A stretch of DNA of 64,000 nucleotides from Nitrosarchaeum sp. (lineage in GTDB: Archaea; Thermoproteota; Nitrososphaeria; Nitrososphaerales; Nitrosopumilaceae), in contig JAIOPB010000016.1 of NCBI GenBank assembly GCA_021414105.1, forward strand, positions 1 to 64,000, given 5' to 3'. The notes beneath the pieces are model-generated. The model saw nothing but the letters and a program-made list of their open reading frames with translations, ran no database searches and was not told where the DNA came from. The translations under genes and the position numbers were made by a program. The number at the start of each line of letters is the position of its first letter. The first letter of the stretch is position 1. Shown here one piece after another: positions 8,091-18,368 of this stretch.

Positions 8091-9664
8091 TTTTTACGTA
8101 TTGTTCTATTGTATGCCACTCCAAATCTATGAGTCTCATCTCGGGCATATTGTAAAATTTTCAATGAGGGACGATCTTTTGAAACTACAATTGAATTTTT
8201 TTGGTTTGGAACAAATATCTCCTCATTTTCTTTAGCAAGTGAAATACAATCAAGATGTAGTCCAAGTGATTGCAATGACTTGAGTGCAGCATTTAGCTGC
8301 CCTTTTCCACCATCAATCAATATCAAATCAGGCAATTGAGAATTTTCTTCTAATAATCTAAGATATCTTCGTTTGATTATTTCGCTGATCATTGCAAAGT
8401 CGTCTCTACTAGAAACTGTTTTAATTTTGAATTTTCGATATCCAGATTTGTGGGGTTTGCCATCTACAAATCTAGACATAGAACCAACTGCAAAATCATC
8501 CCCATGATTAGAAATATCAAAGCATTCAATGATGTTAGGAATTGTAGATAGATGTAACATCTCTTTTAGGTCTATCAAACCAAGATCACCACCATTGGAA
8601 TGAATCAATGAAATATTCTTCAAAATCAAATTAATGATATCCATTTTTTTACCACGTTGTGGACAAACAATTTCAACTGAGAATCCTGCTTGTTCAGAAA
8701 GTAAAGATTCTAAAAGTATTTTATTTTCAGGAAGTTCACTAACATAGATAAATTTTGGGATTTTGTGGCTAGTATAATACTGAAAAAGAAAATTTGAAAA
8801 ATTATTATCCCCAACAAGATCAAAAAAGAATTTGTCGCTGTCTCGCATCACACCATTAATCATTCTAAAATTCATTACAGTTACAGTTTGATCTTTATCT
8901 TTAAATCCAAAGTATTCCTCATCAGAATTCTCAACATATTCCATTTTTTGTTTTGTTTGAAGACTACCCAATCTAATCAAAGTATCACGAATATCCTTTG
9001 CACGCTCAAATTGTTGTGATTCTGCAGCTTGCGCCATTTCTTCTTTTAATTTTTTTGTAAAAATTTGGGTCTGATTTTTTCCTTTTAGTACTTCTTCTAA
9101 TGCAGATACATGTTGTGGATATTTGTTTTGAGCATCTTTGAATTCACATGGGCCTTCACAATTCCCCAAATGGTATTCCAAACAGACTTTTTTTGGTAAT
9201 TGTTTACAGATTCTAATTTGAAATGCTTTTCGTAGAGTACCAATTGCAAGTAGTTTTGAGCTGCCTTGCATAAATGGACCAAAAATTTTTCCACCACCTA
9301 GAAACTTTCCATCGTGTATCCGTCTTGCAACAAGTAATCTAGGATATTTTTCGTTTGATATTCTAAGATATGTGTAACGTTGTTGATCTTTTAATTCAAT
9401 GTTAAACTTTGGTCTATGTTTTTTTATCATATTGGATTCTAAAAGAAATGCTTCGCTTTCATTATCAGTCAAAACAAATTCAATATCAGAAATGTTTTCT
9501 ACAAGCTTTTGTGTTTTGTAATTTTGATTTTTTAAAAAATATGATCTTACTCTGTTTTTTAGATTTTTTGCCTTACCGATATAGATAATTTTTTTATCAA
9601 AATCCTTCATCAAATAGATGCCTGGATTTGATGGGATGTTGATTTTTGAAATATCAAAAGTCAT
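8078..9664 (-). CDS. uvrC: UvrC, excinuclease ABC subunit C (short form)
   Basis: Makes the two incisions in bacterial-type nucleotide excision repair. 528 residues against roughly 600 usual. GIY-YIG nuclease at the N-terminus (GIYLMKDFDKKIIYIGKAKN, about 14-35), Cys-rich segment, UVR helix pair (about 200-232), then the RNase H-like endonuclease with ECFDISNHGDDFAVGSM and LILIDGGKGQ. The protein stops soon after the ETHRF motif, so the C-terminal helix-hairpin-helix DNA-binding domain of most UvrC is missing. Overlaps the uvrA stop by 4 nt (ATGA). Last gene of uvrB-uvrA-uvrC. Confidence 0.95.
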   Translation of the reverse strand: MTFDISKINIPSNPGIYLMKDFDKKIIYIGKAKNLKNRVRSYFLKNQNYKTQKLVENISDIEFVLTDNESEAFLLESNMIKKHRPKFNIELKDQQRYTYLRISNEKYPRLLVARRIHDGKFLGGGKIFGPFMQGSSKLLAIGTLRKAFQIRICKQLPKKVCLEYHLGNCEGPCEFKDAQNKYPQHVSALEEVLKGKNQTQIFTKKLKEEMAQAAESQQFERAKDIRDTLIRLGSLQTKQKMEYVENSDEEYFGFKDKDQTVTVMNFRMINGVMRDSDKFFFDLVGDNNFSNFLFQYYTSHKIPKFIYVSELPENKILLESLLSEQAGFSVEIVCPQRGKKMDIINLILKNISLIHSNGGDLGLIDLKEMLHLSTIPNIIECFDISNHGDDFAVGSMSRFVDGKPHKSGYRKFKIKTVSSRDDFAMISEIIKRRYLRLLEENSQLPDLILIDGGKGQLNAALKSLQSLGLHLDCISLAKENEEIFVPNQKNSIVVSKDRPSLKILQYARDETHRFGVAYNRTIRKNQIK

Positions 9665-12480
9665 TGTTTTAGTAATTTTTTGAGATATTTTCCAGTATAG
9701 CTTCCAGGGGCTTTTGCAACTTGAAGAGGCGTGCCTACAGCAACTATTTTGCCACCTTCATCGCCGCCTTCAGGTCCCAAGTCAATTAACCAGTCAGAGT
9801 TTTTGATTACATCCATGTTATGCTCAATTACCAGTACAGTATTTCCCAAATTTACCAGCCTATTTAGCACATCAAGAAGTTTTTGGACGTCTGCAAAATG
9901 TAACCCTGTAGTAGGCTCATCAAGAATGTAAAATGTTTTTCCCGTTCCTCTTTTGGATAATTCAGATGCAAGTTTTACTCTTTGTGCTTCTCCACCAGAT
10001 AAAGTAGTAGATGATTGCCCTAGCTTGATGTATCCCAACCCAACATCAAAAATAGTTTGTAATTTTCTTCTAATTGAAGGAATGTTTTCAAAAAATTGTA
10101 GTGCCTCATAAACGGTCATATCTAATACATCGGAGATATTTTTTCCCTTATACAAAACTGAAAGAGTTTCAGAGTTGTATCGTTTACCTTTACACTCATC
10201 GCACTTCACATAAACATCCGATAAAAATTGCATCTCAATTTGTTTTACACCATCACCATCACAAGCAAAACATCGTCCATCGGCTACATTAAAGGAGAAT
10301 TGCCCCAGTGAATATCCTCTTTCTTTTGATAATTCTGTATTTGCATATAATTCTCTTATAAAAGTAAATACACCTATGTATGTTGCAGGATTAGAGCGAG
10401 GAGTTCGTCCAATTGGGGATTGATCAATTGCGATCACCTTATTAATATTTTCAAGACCTAAAATTTCACTATGACTTCCAGATTTTACAGTAGACTGGTA
10501 AAAGTGACTTTCAAGAGATTTTAATAAAATATCATTTATCAAAGTAGATTTTCCAGAACCAGACACGCCAGTTACAGAAACAAAAAGACCCAATGGAATC
10601 TCTACATCAATGTTTTTTAGATTATTTTCAGATGCTCCTTTAATAATTAATGAACCAGATCTATTACGTATCTTTTCTTCAAGTTTTATCAATGAATTAT
10701 TTTTCAAATAATCTCCAGTCACAGATTTATGACCATTAAGAATTTGACCAATAGTTCCTTCAAATACTATATTTCCTCCATGTACTCCTGCGCCTGGACC
10801 TAAATCTACAATCCAGTCTGAATTTCGTATAACTTCTTCGTCATGCTCCACTACAATTACAGTATTTCCAAGATTTCGTAGCTTTGTTAGCGTTTTAATG
10901 AGACGCTCATTATCACGCTGATGTAATCCAATTGTAGGCTCATCAAGAACATACAAGACTCCAGTAAGATTAGACCCAATCTGAGTTGCTAATCTAATCC
11001 TTTGAGATTCACCACCAGACAAAGTAGAGCTTAATCTATTCAATGTAAGATAGTTTAATCCCACATTCATTAAAAATTCTAATCTTTCTTTAATTTCTTT
11101 AAGGACATCTCGCGCAATGTATTGTTCATTTTCAGTCAACGTTAATGTGGAGAAAAAATCATAGCAATGATCAATTGATAAATCACAAACATCCATAATT
11201 CCCTTATCGTTAACTTTGACTGCCAATGATTCTGGTTTTAATTTTTTTCCATTACATACAGTACAAGGTGTATCGCGCATGAATTGTTTTAGCCATTCAC
11301 GTTTTGATTCAGAATCAGTTTCCATAAAAGAGCGTTGAAGATTAACCAACACTCCTTCAAATGCATCAGTGTATTGCCAAGAAGAATCACCAGATTTAGA
11401 ACGATATTTAAAATCAATCAAGTCATTAGAACCATATAAAATAATTTGAAGATGTTTTGGTGTTATTTTTTCAATAGGAGTCATCAAATCAAACCCAAAC
11501 TTTTTCCCAACAGCTCTCAATGCTTGTTTTCTAAATGCAGAAAATCGTCCACTCCATGGAACAATTGCACCATCTAAAATTGATTTACTCTTATCAGGGA
11601 TTACAAGATCTGCATCAAATTCCATCTTTATACCCAATCCATTACATGCCTTACACATTCCAAATGGAGAATTAAATGAAAATGTTCTAGGCTCTAGCTC
11701 ACCAATTGTCAATCCACAGTAAGGACATGCATTGTTTTGTGAAAAAATTTTTTCTGATTTTTCAGATGAAATCATGACATCCCCTTTGGATGCCTTGATT
11801 GCAGTTTGTATTGCCTCAAATAATCTAGATCTTTCAGATTTTTCTGTCTGGATTCTATCTACTACAATCTCAATATTGTGCCATTTTTGTCTGTCAAGGG
11901 CTGGAAACTGCTCATCTAGGCTCAAAATCTCCCCATCTAGGCGTATTCTAGAGTATCCATCTTTTTTTATCTGTTCAAATAATTTCTCATATGTTCCTTT
12001 TTTTCTCTGAATAATTGGAGATAGGATTAGGATTTTTTGGCCAGCAAAGTCTTTGAGAATTGAATCACAAATAGTCTCAACTGATTGACTAGATATTTTT
12101 CTAGAGCAATTTGTACAATAAGGAATTCCAATTCTTGCATAAAGTAATCTCATGTAATCATAGATTTCAGTGGTTGTTCCAACAGTAGAACGAGGATTTT
12201 TACTTGTAGTTTTTTGTTGAATAGATATCGCAGGAGAGAGTCCTTCTATAGAATCGACATCGGGTTTGTCCATCATTTCAAGAAACTGTCTTGCATAAGC
12301 AGAAAGTGATTCTACATAACGTCTCTGTCCTTCAGCATAAATTGTATCAAAAGCTAACGTGGATTTTCCAGAGCCAGATAATCCAGTAATAACAACAAGA
12401 TTATTTTTTGGAATATCAACATCAATGTTTTTTAGATTGTGGTGTCTTGCACCACGAATTTTTAATTTATTTTCTGCCAT
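9661..12480 (-). CDS. uvrA: UvrA, excinuclease ABC subunit A
   Basis: DNA-damage sensor ATPase of nucleotide excision repair. 939 residues, full length. Two ABC ATPase modules: Walker [10 protein letters not shown] near residue 33 and GVSGSGKST near residue 620, ABC signatures [12 protein letters not shown] and [12 protein letters not shown], and zinc-binding CxxC pairs ([25 protein letters not shown]). Overlaps uvrB by 14 nt and uvrC by 4 nt, so one operon. Archaea of the mesophilic lines gained UvrABC from bacteria, as known; codon and base use look like the neighbours, so any transfer is old. Confidence 0.98.
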   Translation of the reverse strand: MAENKLKIRGARHHNLKNIDVDIPKNNLVVITGLSGSGKSTLAFDTIYAEGQRRYVESLSAYARQFLEMMDKPDVDSIEGLSPAISIQQKTTSKNPRSTVGTTTEIYDYMRLLYARIGIPYCTNCSRKISSQSVETICDSILKDFAGQKILILSPIIQRKKGTYEKLFEQIKKDGYSRIRLDGEILSLDEQFPALDRQKWHNIEIVVDRIQTEKSERSRLFEAIQTAIKASKGDVMISSEKSEKIFSQNNACPYCGLTIGELEPRTFSFNSPFGMCKACNGLGIKMEFDADLVIPDKSKSILDGAIVPWSGRFSAFRKQALRAVGKKFGFDLMTPIEKITPKHLQIILYGSNDLIDFKYRSKSGDSSWQYTDAFEGVLVNLQRSFMETDSESKREWLKQFMRDTPCTVCNGKKLKPESLAVKVNDKGIMDVCDLSIDHCYDFFSTLTLTENEQYIARDVLKEIKERLEFLMNVGLNYLTLNRLSSTLSGGESQRIRLATQIGSNLTGVLYVLDEPTIGLHQRDNERLIKTLTKLRNLGNTVIVVEHDEEVIRNSDWIVDLGPGAGVHGGNIVFEGTIGQILNGHKSVTGDYLKNNSLIKLEEKIRNRSGSLIIKGASENNLKNIDVEIPLGLFVSVTGVSGSGKSTLINDILLKSLESHFYQSTVKSGSHSEILGLENINKVIAIDQSPIGRTPRSNPATYIGVFTFIRELYANTELSKERGYSLGQFSFNVADGRCFACDGDGVKQIEMQFLSDVYVKCDECKGKRYNSETLSVLYKGKNISDVLDMTVYEALQFFENIPSIRRKLQTIFDVGLGYIKLGQSSTTLSGGEAQRVKLASELSKRGTGKTFYILDEPTTGLHFADVQKLLDVLNRLVNLGNTVLVIEHNMDVIKNSDWLIDLGPEGGDEGGKIVAVGTPLQVAKAPGSYTGKYLKKLLKQ

Positions 12481-14419
12481 CTTTGAATTTAATCTCCTTT
12501 TCCAGTCTTTTTATTCTATCTCGACATTCAATTGCACGCTCAAAATCTAATTCTTCAGAATATTTTTTCATCTGAGATTCTAGTTCAATAATATCAGTAG
12601 CAAGATCGTGTATTGATTTTAGTTTAGATTCATCTAATGTTGTAACTTGTTCAGGAACTGATTTTATGATTGTCTGTGGAGTTATGTTGTGCTCTTTGTT
12701 GTATTGTATTTGTTTTTCTTTACGTCTTTTTGTTTCATCTATTGCATGAGACATTGATTTTGTAATGTTATCGGCATACATAATGACCGAGCCATTTACA
12801 TTTCTTGCAGCTCTTCCAAATGTTTGAATCAAGCTTGTAAAGTTTCTCAGAAATCCTTCCTTGTCTGCATCTAAAATTGCAACTAGTGAAACCTCAGGAA
12901 TATCCAAGCCTTCCCTTAACAAATTGATTCCAACTAGAACATCAAATTCTCCCAATCGTAATTGTCGAATTAATTCTGTTCTTTGCAATCCTTCTATTTC
13001 AGAGTGCATGTATCTTACCTTCACCTGTTTTTTTGAGAGATATTCAGCGAGGTCTTCAGCCATACGCTTTGTCAGAGTTGTAACTAAAACACGCTCATTT
13101 TTGGCTGCTCTTTTGGCAATTTCTTGAATTAAATCATCCATTTGGTCTTTTGTGGGCCTAATCTCCACTGCTGGATCAAGTAATCCTGTAGGTCTTACTA
13201 GCTGCTCTGCTATTTGAGATGATATTTTTTTCTCATATTCACTGGGAGTTGCAGACACAAAAATTGTGTTTTTCAGATAATCCTCAAATTCTTCAAATTT
13301 TAATGGTCTGTTATCATATGCACTTGGCAGGCGAAAACCATATGTCACTAGTTCTTTTTTTCTTGAATAGTCTCCCTTGTACATTCCATGTAGTTGTGGC
13401 AAAGTAACATGTGATTCATCAATTACAAGTAGATAGTCATCTCCAAAAAAATCCATCAAACAAAATGCTTTCTCACCTGGTTGTCTTCCATCAAAATGCC
13501 TTGAATAATTTTCAATTCCCGAGCAATACCCCAACTCTTCTATCATCTCCAGATCATATTTTGTTCTCATTTCCAGTCTTTGTTTTTCTAATTCATTTAG
13601 CTCTGGTAGTCGTTTTTCCAGCTCGTCTTTAATTGAAAGTACAGCCTTTTCTCTAACATCTTTTGCAATCAAATAATGTTTTGCAGGAAAAATTTTCATC
13701 TGAGTGACTTTACGTTTTTCTTTAAGCGATATATTATCAAGCAATGTGATTTTTTCTACATCATCGCCAAACATTGAAATTCGTACAATATCTTCAGAAT
13801 ATGCAGGGATGATATCTATCGTATCGCCTTTTACTCTAAAATTACCAGGAGCTATTTCTGTATCATTTCTTTCATATCTTGCATCAATGAATTTTTTTAT
13901 TAGCTCATTTCTTTTTATTACATCGCCGGCATTAATTGTAATTGCCAAGTCTTCCCAATCCTGAGGATTGCCAAGTGAATAGATACAAGACACAGTTGAG
14001 ACAATAATTGTAGGATCTCCAGAGAGCAGCATTGCAGTTGCCTCTAATCGTAGTTTTTCAATTTTTTCATTGATTTGTGTGTCTTTTTCAATATAGGTGT
14101 CAGTTTGAGGCATATAGCTTTCAGGCTGGTAATAATCATAGTAGGATACAAAATAGCCCACGTTATTTTTTGGAAAAAATTGCTTTAATTCAGAATATAG
14201 TTGTGCAGCCAAAGTTTTGTTATGAGATATGACCAGTGTGTTTTTTCCAGTTCTTGCAATAACATTTGCAATAGAAAATGTCTTTCCACTGCCAGTTACG
14301 CCAAGTAATGTCTGAATTGTTTTCTTTTTTACACCTTCAACTAGGGCATCAATTGCTTGGGGTTGATCACCAGTAGGTTCAAACTCAGATACTAGTTCGA
14401 ATTTATGAATTTGTTGCAA
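12467..14419 (-). CDS. uvrB: UvrB, excinuclease ABC subunit B
   Basis: Helicase-fold subunit that verifies damage and recruits UvrC. 650 residues, full length. Walker [10 protein letters not shown] near residue 42, the beta-hairpin region [26 protein letters not shown] box in [13 protein letters not shown], helicase motif VI in QTFGRAARN, and the C-terminal UVR helix pair (about 612-646). First gene of the repair operon; the ATG at 14419 lies 49 nt from the neighbouring flavoprotein gene on the same strand. Confidence 0.98.
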   Translation of the reverse strand: MQQIHKFELVSEFEPTGDQPQAIDALVEGVKKKTIQTLLGVTGSGKTFSIANVIARTGKNTLVISHNKTLAAQLYSELKQFFPKNNVGYFVSYYDYYQPESYMPQTDTYIEKDTQINEKIEKLRLEATAMLLSGDPTIIVSTVSCIYSLGNPQDWEDLAITINAGDVIKRNELIKKFIDARYERNDTEIAPGNFRVKGDTIDIIPAYSEDIVRISMFGDDVEKITLLDNISLKEKRKVTQMKIFPAKHYLIAKDVREKAVLSIKDELEKRLPELNELEKQRLEMRTKYDLEMIEELGYCSGIENYSRHFDGRQPGEKAFCLMDFFGDDYLLVIDESHVTLPQLHGMYKGDYSRKKELVTYGFRLPSAYDNRPLKFEEFEDYLKNTIFVSATPSEYEKKISSQIAEQLVRPTGLLDPAVEIRPTKDQMDDLIQEIAKRAAKNERVLVTTLTKRMAEDLAEYLSKKQVKVRYMHSEIEGLQRTELIRQLRLGEFDVLVGINLLREGLDIPEVSLVAILDADKEGFLRNFTSLIQTFGRAARNVNGSVIMYADNITKSMSHAIDETKRRKEKQIQYNKEHNITPQTIIKSVPEQVTTLDESKLKSIHDLATDIIELESQMKKYSEELDFERAIECRDRIKRLEKEIKFKDGRK

Positions 14420-14468
14420 CAGTTACGATCATCCAAAACTGAATTTAAAGCAATGGTGATATTAGAAA

Positions 14469-15116
14469 TTACCATACAGGTTCATCAACCATGTGTAATC
14501 CATTTTCAGTTATTTCAAATCCCATAATTTTCAAAGTTTCTTGTGCAGTGGGAGAATTTCTCTTCAATATTTTTTCTGCCAAATCTATTCTACTTTCTGT
14601 ACGCATGTGTTGTCCAATTTTGTATTTTCCATGAAGGGTATCAGGAATAACTTTGATTACTGCGACACCATCTAAAACTCTCATAGTAGAATGAATTGGA
14701 TCATATCCTCCCTCTGGCTGATACTTTTTCATAAGCCCATTTAGTGCAAGTGTTTTTTCTTCTCTATCTGTTACTAGAGATGCTTTACCCTTGATTACAA
14801 CACTGATGTAGAATGTATCTGCAAGTGATGCATCTTTTGGATCTTCAAAGTATGAAGGCAGAAACTCTAGTTCCCTATCAACTTCAAAACCGACTTTGTT
14901 ATTTCGATTGATATTATCAATTTTTTCACCTTTAGTGTGAGAATGCATGTATATTGAATCATTTAGAAAAACAAAATTCATGGGTATTATCTGAGGATAC
15001 CCATTCTCATCAATACTGGAAATTCGTCCAATATGCTCTTGATTCAAAAATTCGTGGATTTTTTGAGATGACTTGATTTGTAAAATTCCAACTAGTTGCA
15101 ACAAGGTTATTTTCAT
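14469..15116 (-). CDS. Pyridoxamine-5'-phosphate-oxidase-like FMN-binding protein
   Basis: 215 residues. The N-terminal two thirds form the split-barrel FMN-binding fold: HIGRISSIDENGYPQIIPMNFVF, then YMHSHTKGEKIDNI and VGFEVD. Such proteins include NimA-like nitro-reductases, haem-degrading and F420/FMN oxidoreductases. The C-terminal helix segment (about 170-205) is extra. Substrate cannot be named. It lies upstream of uvrB on the same strand but probably has its own promoter. Confidence 0.8.
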   Translation of the reverse strand: MKITLLQLVGILQIKSSQKIHEFLNQEHIGRISSIDENGYPQIIPMNFVFLNDSIYMHSHTKGEKIDNINRNNKVGFEVDRELEFLPSYFEDPKDASLADTFYISVVIKGKASLVTDREEKTLALNGLMKKYQPEGGYDPIHSTMRVLDGVAVIKVIPDTLHGKYKIGQHMRTESRIDLAEKILKRNSPTAQETLKIMGFEITENGLHMVDEPVW

Positions 15117-15176
15117 GAATAATATTATAAATCCAGATCCTAAATCTCTAAAATACCAGTTGATTAAAGAAAAATC

Positions 15177-15407
15177 ATGGATGATCCTTATCTAAACAAC
15201 CTAAAAAATGAATTCAGAAAATATTCATCAGAACTAAAAATATTAAAGAAAAATCTCTTAAAATCAAATTCATCCGAAGAACAATCAAAAATTATAAAAA
15301 AAATAGACAATATTGCAAAAGAGATGGAAAAAAATCAAAGACAGTCAGTCAAAGTAACAAAATCAAGATTAAAAGAAAAGAGTAAATCAAAAAAGACTTT
15401 CCAATAG
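15177..15407 (+). CDS. Small coiled-coil protein (76 aa)
   Basis: 76 residues, very Lys/Ser/Asn-rich, with a helix of heptad-like hydrophobics (YLNNLKNEF, LKILKKNLL) and a strongly basic tail. Not recognised. Starts at an ATG 60 nt from the divergent flavoprotein gene and is followed 43 nt later by the 141-residue gene on the same strand. High charge suggests nucleic-acid contact, by inference only. Confidence 0.6.
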   Translation: MDDPYLNNLKNEFRKYSSELKILKKNLLKSNSSEEQSKIIKKIDNIAKEMEKNQRQSVKVTKSRLKEKSKSKKTFQ

Positions 15408-15450
15408 TTATCAAAATTCCTAAAATATGGGATAAATGTAGAGCAAGGAG

Positions 15451-15876
15451 TTGGACGAAAGAGAAGAAGAACGATCAAGGGCAACAAATTTGGCACTTAA
15501 AGTTCTAGAGGAATGGGGGAACAATTCAAGATTCATTTGGTTTAGAGAACTACATAGAATTACAGATATTGACAAAGGATTACTAAGAAACATTCTCAAT
15601 GATTTGAAAAAATCAAAAGAAGTCAAAGAGATGCATGGCACAAATAATAGAATATTTTTTTGCCTGAGAAAATATTATACAAAATGTCACGACATAGAAT
15701 TTAGATTTAAAGGAAAACCAATAATGCTCAGAGACGGAAGCAAAGTCAAAGTGATACAAGGTGAAACCAATTCCACAGCACGTACAAGAAAAAGATTGGA
15801 AAAACAACAAAAAAGGCGACAGGTAAAATCATACACTAGAATGAAAAGCAGAAACAGACGACCACATAAATCATAA
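15451..15876 (+). CDS. Basic protein with winged-helix-like segment (141 aa)
   Basis: 141 residues. Residues about 10-70 look like a winged helix (helix, FIWFRELHRI, helix, LLRNILNDLKKSKEV, then a wing MHGTNNRIFF); the C-terminal 40 residues are Arg/Lys/Gln-rich (RKRLEKQQKRRQ). Likely binds DNA or RNA. TTG start at 15451 with GGAG directly before it; upstream ATGs in this frame run into stops. Confidence 0.65.
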   Translation: MDEREEERSRATNLALKVLEEWGNNSRFIWFRELHRITDIDKGLLRNILNDLKKSKEVKEMHGTNNRIFFCLRKYYTKCHDIEFRFKGKPIMLRDGSKVKVIQGETNSTARTRKRLEKQQKRRQVKSYTRMKSRNRRPHKS

Positions 15877-15887
15877 ATTAATCAGCA

Positions 15888-16121
15888 TTACGGATCTGCT
15901 TTTCTACGCATAAGACTAAATTCGGCGCGTTTTAGTTTTGTAGATTCTGCTACGTCATCAGTCATATCATATAGATCATGTAGCTCCAAACCAGAAGTTA
16001 GTTCATCCTCTTTTTGGTCTTCCAAGTCCAACTCAACATTAGATAAAATGTTGATATTGTCTTCTAGAATTTTTAGGCATTTTTTTATTGCTTCAGGAAG
16101 CTCATCATCCATGGATATCAT
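15888..16121 (-). CDS. Small acidic hypothetical protein (77 aa)
   Basis: 77 residues, strongly acidic in the middle, ending in a basic RRKADP tail. The sequence around DMTDDVAESTKLKRAEFSLMRR is helix-like. Not recognised. Convergent with the 141-residue gene (11 nt apart). Start may be either Met1 or Met4. Confidence 0.6.
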   Translation of the reverse strand: MISMDDELPEAIKKCLKILEDNINILSNVELDLEDQKEDELTSGLELHDLYDMTDDVAESTKLKRAEFSLMRRKADP

Positions 16122-16163
16122 CTAGAATTAGTATAGTAAATGATTTTCGATGTATAAGCAGAC

Positions 16164-17267
16164 TTATTTTTGCAGTTTTTCTCGCAGATAAGGCATGACA
16201 TGGCTTGCAAATTTGTCAATTGAGCCAAAGTAGTTTTTACCCCAGAATCTAATTACAAAGTGGTTTACACCAGCTTTCATGAATCGCTCAAATGTTGGTA
16301 TTATATCATCTGGTGTGCCAACAGCAGTTGATGAACGAGCAATTTTATCAGGAATTTTTGTTGCAGCCTCTCTCATTTTGACAATCCAAGATTGATCAGA
16401 CATTGAATATTCTGTAAAGTATTTTACAAAATCAAATCCTTCAATTTCTTTAATACCATGAACACGTAATACTTCGGGTTTAAACAAACTTACCTTTACT
16501 GCTTCTTTCATTTTTGCCCAAGATTCTTCTGCATCTTCTGAAAAGTAAACATCGATATCTAATGCATATTGGAAGGTATCTTTTTCTTTTTGAGTTCTGT
16601 TATGTGTATTCATAGATGTTTGAATTTGTTTTGCATGATCTTCAAACAGCTCTGGGGTGTAACCAATTGGTAACCATCCTTCTCCAAGTTTTCCGGTAAG
16701 TTCCAAAGTACGTGTACCACCTGATGCCATGTATGTTGGTGGATGAGGTTTTCTAATTGGTGGTGCTTGAAGACATGCACCTTCTAATTTGTAATATTTA
16801 CCATCATAATTTACAGTGTGATCAGGAGTAGAACCATACAAAATTTTGATAACTTGAATTTGTTCTTCCCATTTAGAAACTGGTTTTTCAAACGGAATAC
16901 AAAATTCTTTCAGATTTTGAGCCTCGCCTGCACCAATTCCTAAAATTGCTCTTCCTTTTGAAACTCTATCAAGTGTAATTGCAGCTAGTGCAATATTTGA
17001 TGGATGTCTTCTAATTGCATCAGTTACACATGTCCCTAGTTCAACATTATTTGTAACTGCGGCAATTGCAGATAACATTACCCAAGGATCCAAAACTATT
17101 GCGTTTTTCCATTGTGGAACATTTGTGTGATCCATATAGAAAATAGAATCATAACCTGTTTTATCGGCAAGCATGCAAGCAGTTAAAATTTGATCTTCAG
17201 TGTATCCTGCTCGGGCAACATTTAATCCATTTTGAATACCGAATTTTAATGGTTTTTCAGTAATCAT
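16164..17267 (-). CDS. LLM-class flavin/F420-dependent oxidoreductase
   Basis: 367 residues, TIM-barrel of the bacterial luciferase-like superfamily, F420-dependent branch by resemblance. Seen: FGIQNGLNVARAGYTEDQI, YDSIFYMDHTNVPQW, VELGTCVTDAIRRHPSNIALAAITLD, GRAILGIGAGEAQNLKEF. The arrangement resembles methylene-tetrahydromethanopterin reductase-type and related F420 enzymes found in several copies in thaumarchaea. The real substrate is unknown. It stands alone, about 100 nt from the alcohol dehydrogenase gene on the same strand. Confidence 0.88.
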   Translation of the reverse strand: MITEKPLKFGIQNGLNVARAGYTEDQILTACMLADKTGYDSIFYMDHTNVPQWKNAIVLDPWVMLSAIAAVTNNVELGTCVTDAIRRHPSNIALAAITLDRVSKGRAILGIGAGEAQNLKEFCIPFEKPVSKWEEQIQVIKILYGSTPDHTVNYDGKYYKLEGACLQAPPIRKPHPPTYMASGGTRTLELTGKLGEGWLPIGYTPELFEDHAKQIQTSMNTHNRTQKEKDTFQYALDIDVYFSEDAEESWAKMKEAVKVSLFKPEVLRVHGIKEIEGFDFVKYFTEYSMSDQSWIVKMREAATKIPDKIARSSTAVGTPDDIIPTFERFMKAGVNHFVIRFWGKNYFGSIDKFASHVMPYLREKLQK

Positions 17268-17368
17268 TACATTGAAACAACAATATCAGCATAAATAAGT
17301 TTAGTCAAAGCAGCCAATTTTGTAGTTTATTAATAAAATAGAAAAAATGTAAAAAATATAGGAATTTT

Positions 17369-18313
17369 TTACAGATTACCTGATTTAATATCTTGTAGAC
17401 ACTTGATGACGTCTTCTTTGGAGATTGGAATTGGGTTTGGATCCAAATGTCCTCTGTCAGTCATTATAGTATCTGCCGCAATTGAAACATCAGCTTTTAG
17501 ATCAAGTTTATCAAAGCCTAGCTTTTTCATGGCTTCCTTGAATCTATCATAGAAGATGGATTTGTTATGCTTGTGTGCAATTGTAGTGCAAGAAGACAAA
17601 GAATAGCCATGTGGTACTCCTTCATTTGAGAAAACATATGATAGTGCATGTCCAAGTGTAGTTGAACAGTTACCAAATCCAATACCAGATAACATTGAAC
17701 CGTATGGATAGTTTTCTGGTTTGTTATTCATTATTGCATCATATAGAATCTCAAATGCTTGCTTACATAAGGTTCTTGTAAAGTCATTTCCAAGTTTGCT
17801 GTCATAACCTTCTGTTGCTTGAGCACATGCATCACAGACAGAATTTTTTATGACTTGCTCGGGAGTGCCATCCATAAAATATGAATCCACTACAGCCATA
17901 TCAGCAAGAAATCTGTCTTCTCGCAACAATTTCTTTTTTCCATCAAATTTCAAAACGCAATACGTTGTCATTTCAGCTCCAGTTCCAAAAGTAGTTGGAA
18001 TTAAGATTTTTTCTTTTTTCATCTCTGGTGCAGCATATTTTACTACATCCATTGAACTACCTCCACCCAATCCGATTAAAGCAGATGGGTTCTTGTCTTT
18101 GAATTGTGAAATCACAGCATTGACATCATCAATTGATGGTTCAGGTTTTACTTGATCATACAGCATATAGTCCTTAATTCCCATTTTGGCAAGCCATTTG
18201 TCAGAAAGTTCTGGAGGAACAGTCGTAACAACTAGGGCATTTTTTGGATATTCTGTTTCACCAAGTGCATTTTTTCCAAAATTGATAACTTTTGGAATGC
18301 GTACTGTGTACAT
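17369..18313 (-). CDS. Iron-containing alcohol dehydrogenase (possible semialdehyde reductase)
   Basis: 314 residues, shorter than the usual 380-400. Nucleotide site GLGGGSSMDVVKYAA (about 80-95), PTTFGTGAEMT, and metal-site elements DACAQATEGYDSK and LGHALSYVFSNEGVPHGYS with its histidines. The family reduces aldehydes with NAD(P)H. Thaumarchaea use such an enzyme for malonic or succinic semialdehyde in the 3-hydroxypropionate/4-hydroxybutyrate carbon-fixation cycle; that this gene is the one is an inference from family and organism. Own promoter likely. Confidence 0.85.
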   Translation of the reverse strand: MYTVRIPKVINFGKNALGETEYPKNALVVTTVPPELSDKWLAKMGIKDYMLYDQVKPEPSIDDVNAVISQFKDKNPSALIGLGGGSSMDVVKYAAPEMKKEKILIPTTFGTGAEMTTYCVLKFDGKKKLLREDRFLADMAVVDSYFMDGTPEQVIKNSVCDACAQATEGYDSKLGNDFTRTLCKQAFEILYDAIMNNKPENYPYGSMLSGIGFGNCSTTLGHALSYVFSNEGVPHGYSLSSCTTIAHKHNKSIFYDRFKEAMKKLGFDKLDLKADVSIAADTIMTDRGHLDPNPIPISKEDVIKCLQDIKSGNL

Positions 18314-18368
18314 AAACCAGAGGCATCATTGATTATTATTATATCTTGCAGTAAGAGAAAATTAGCAT

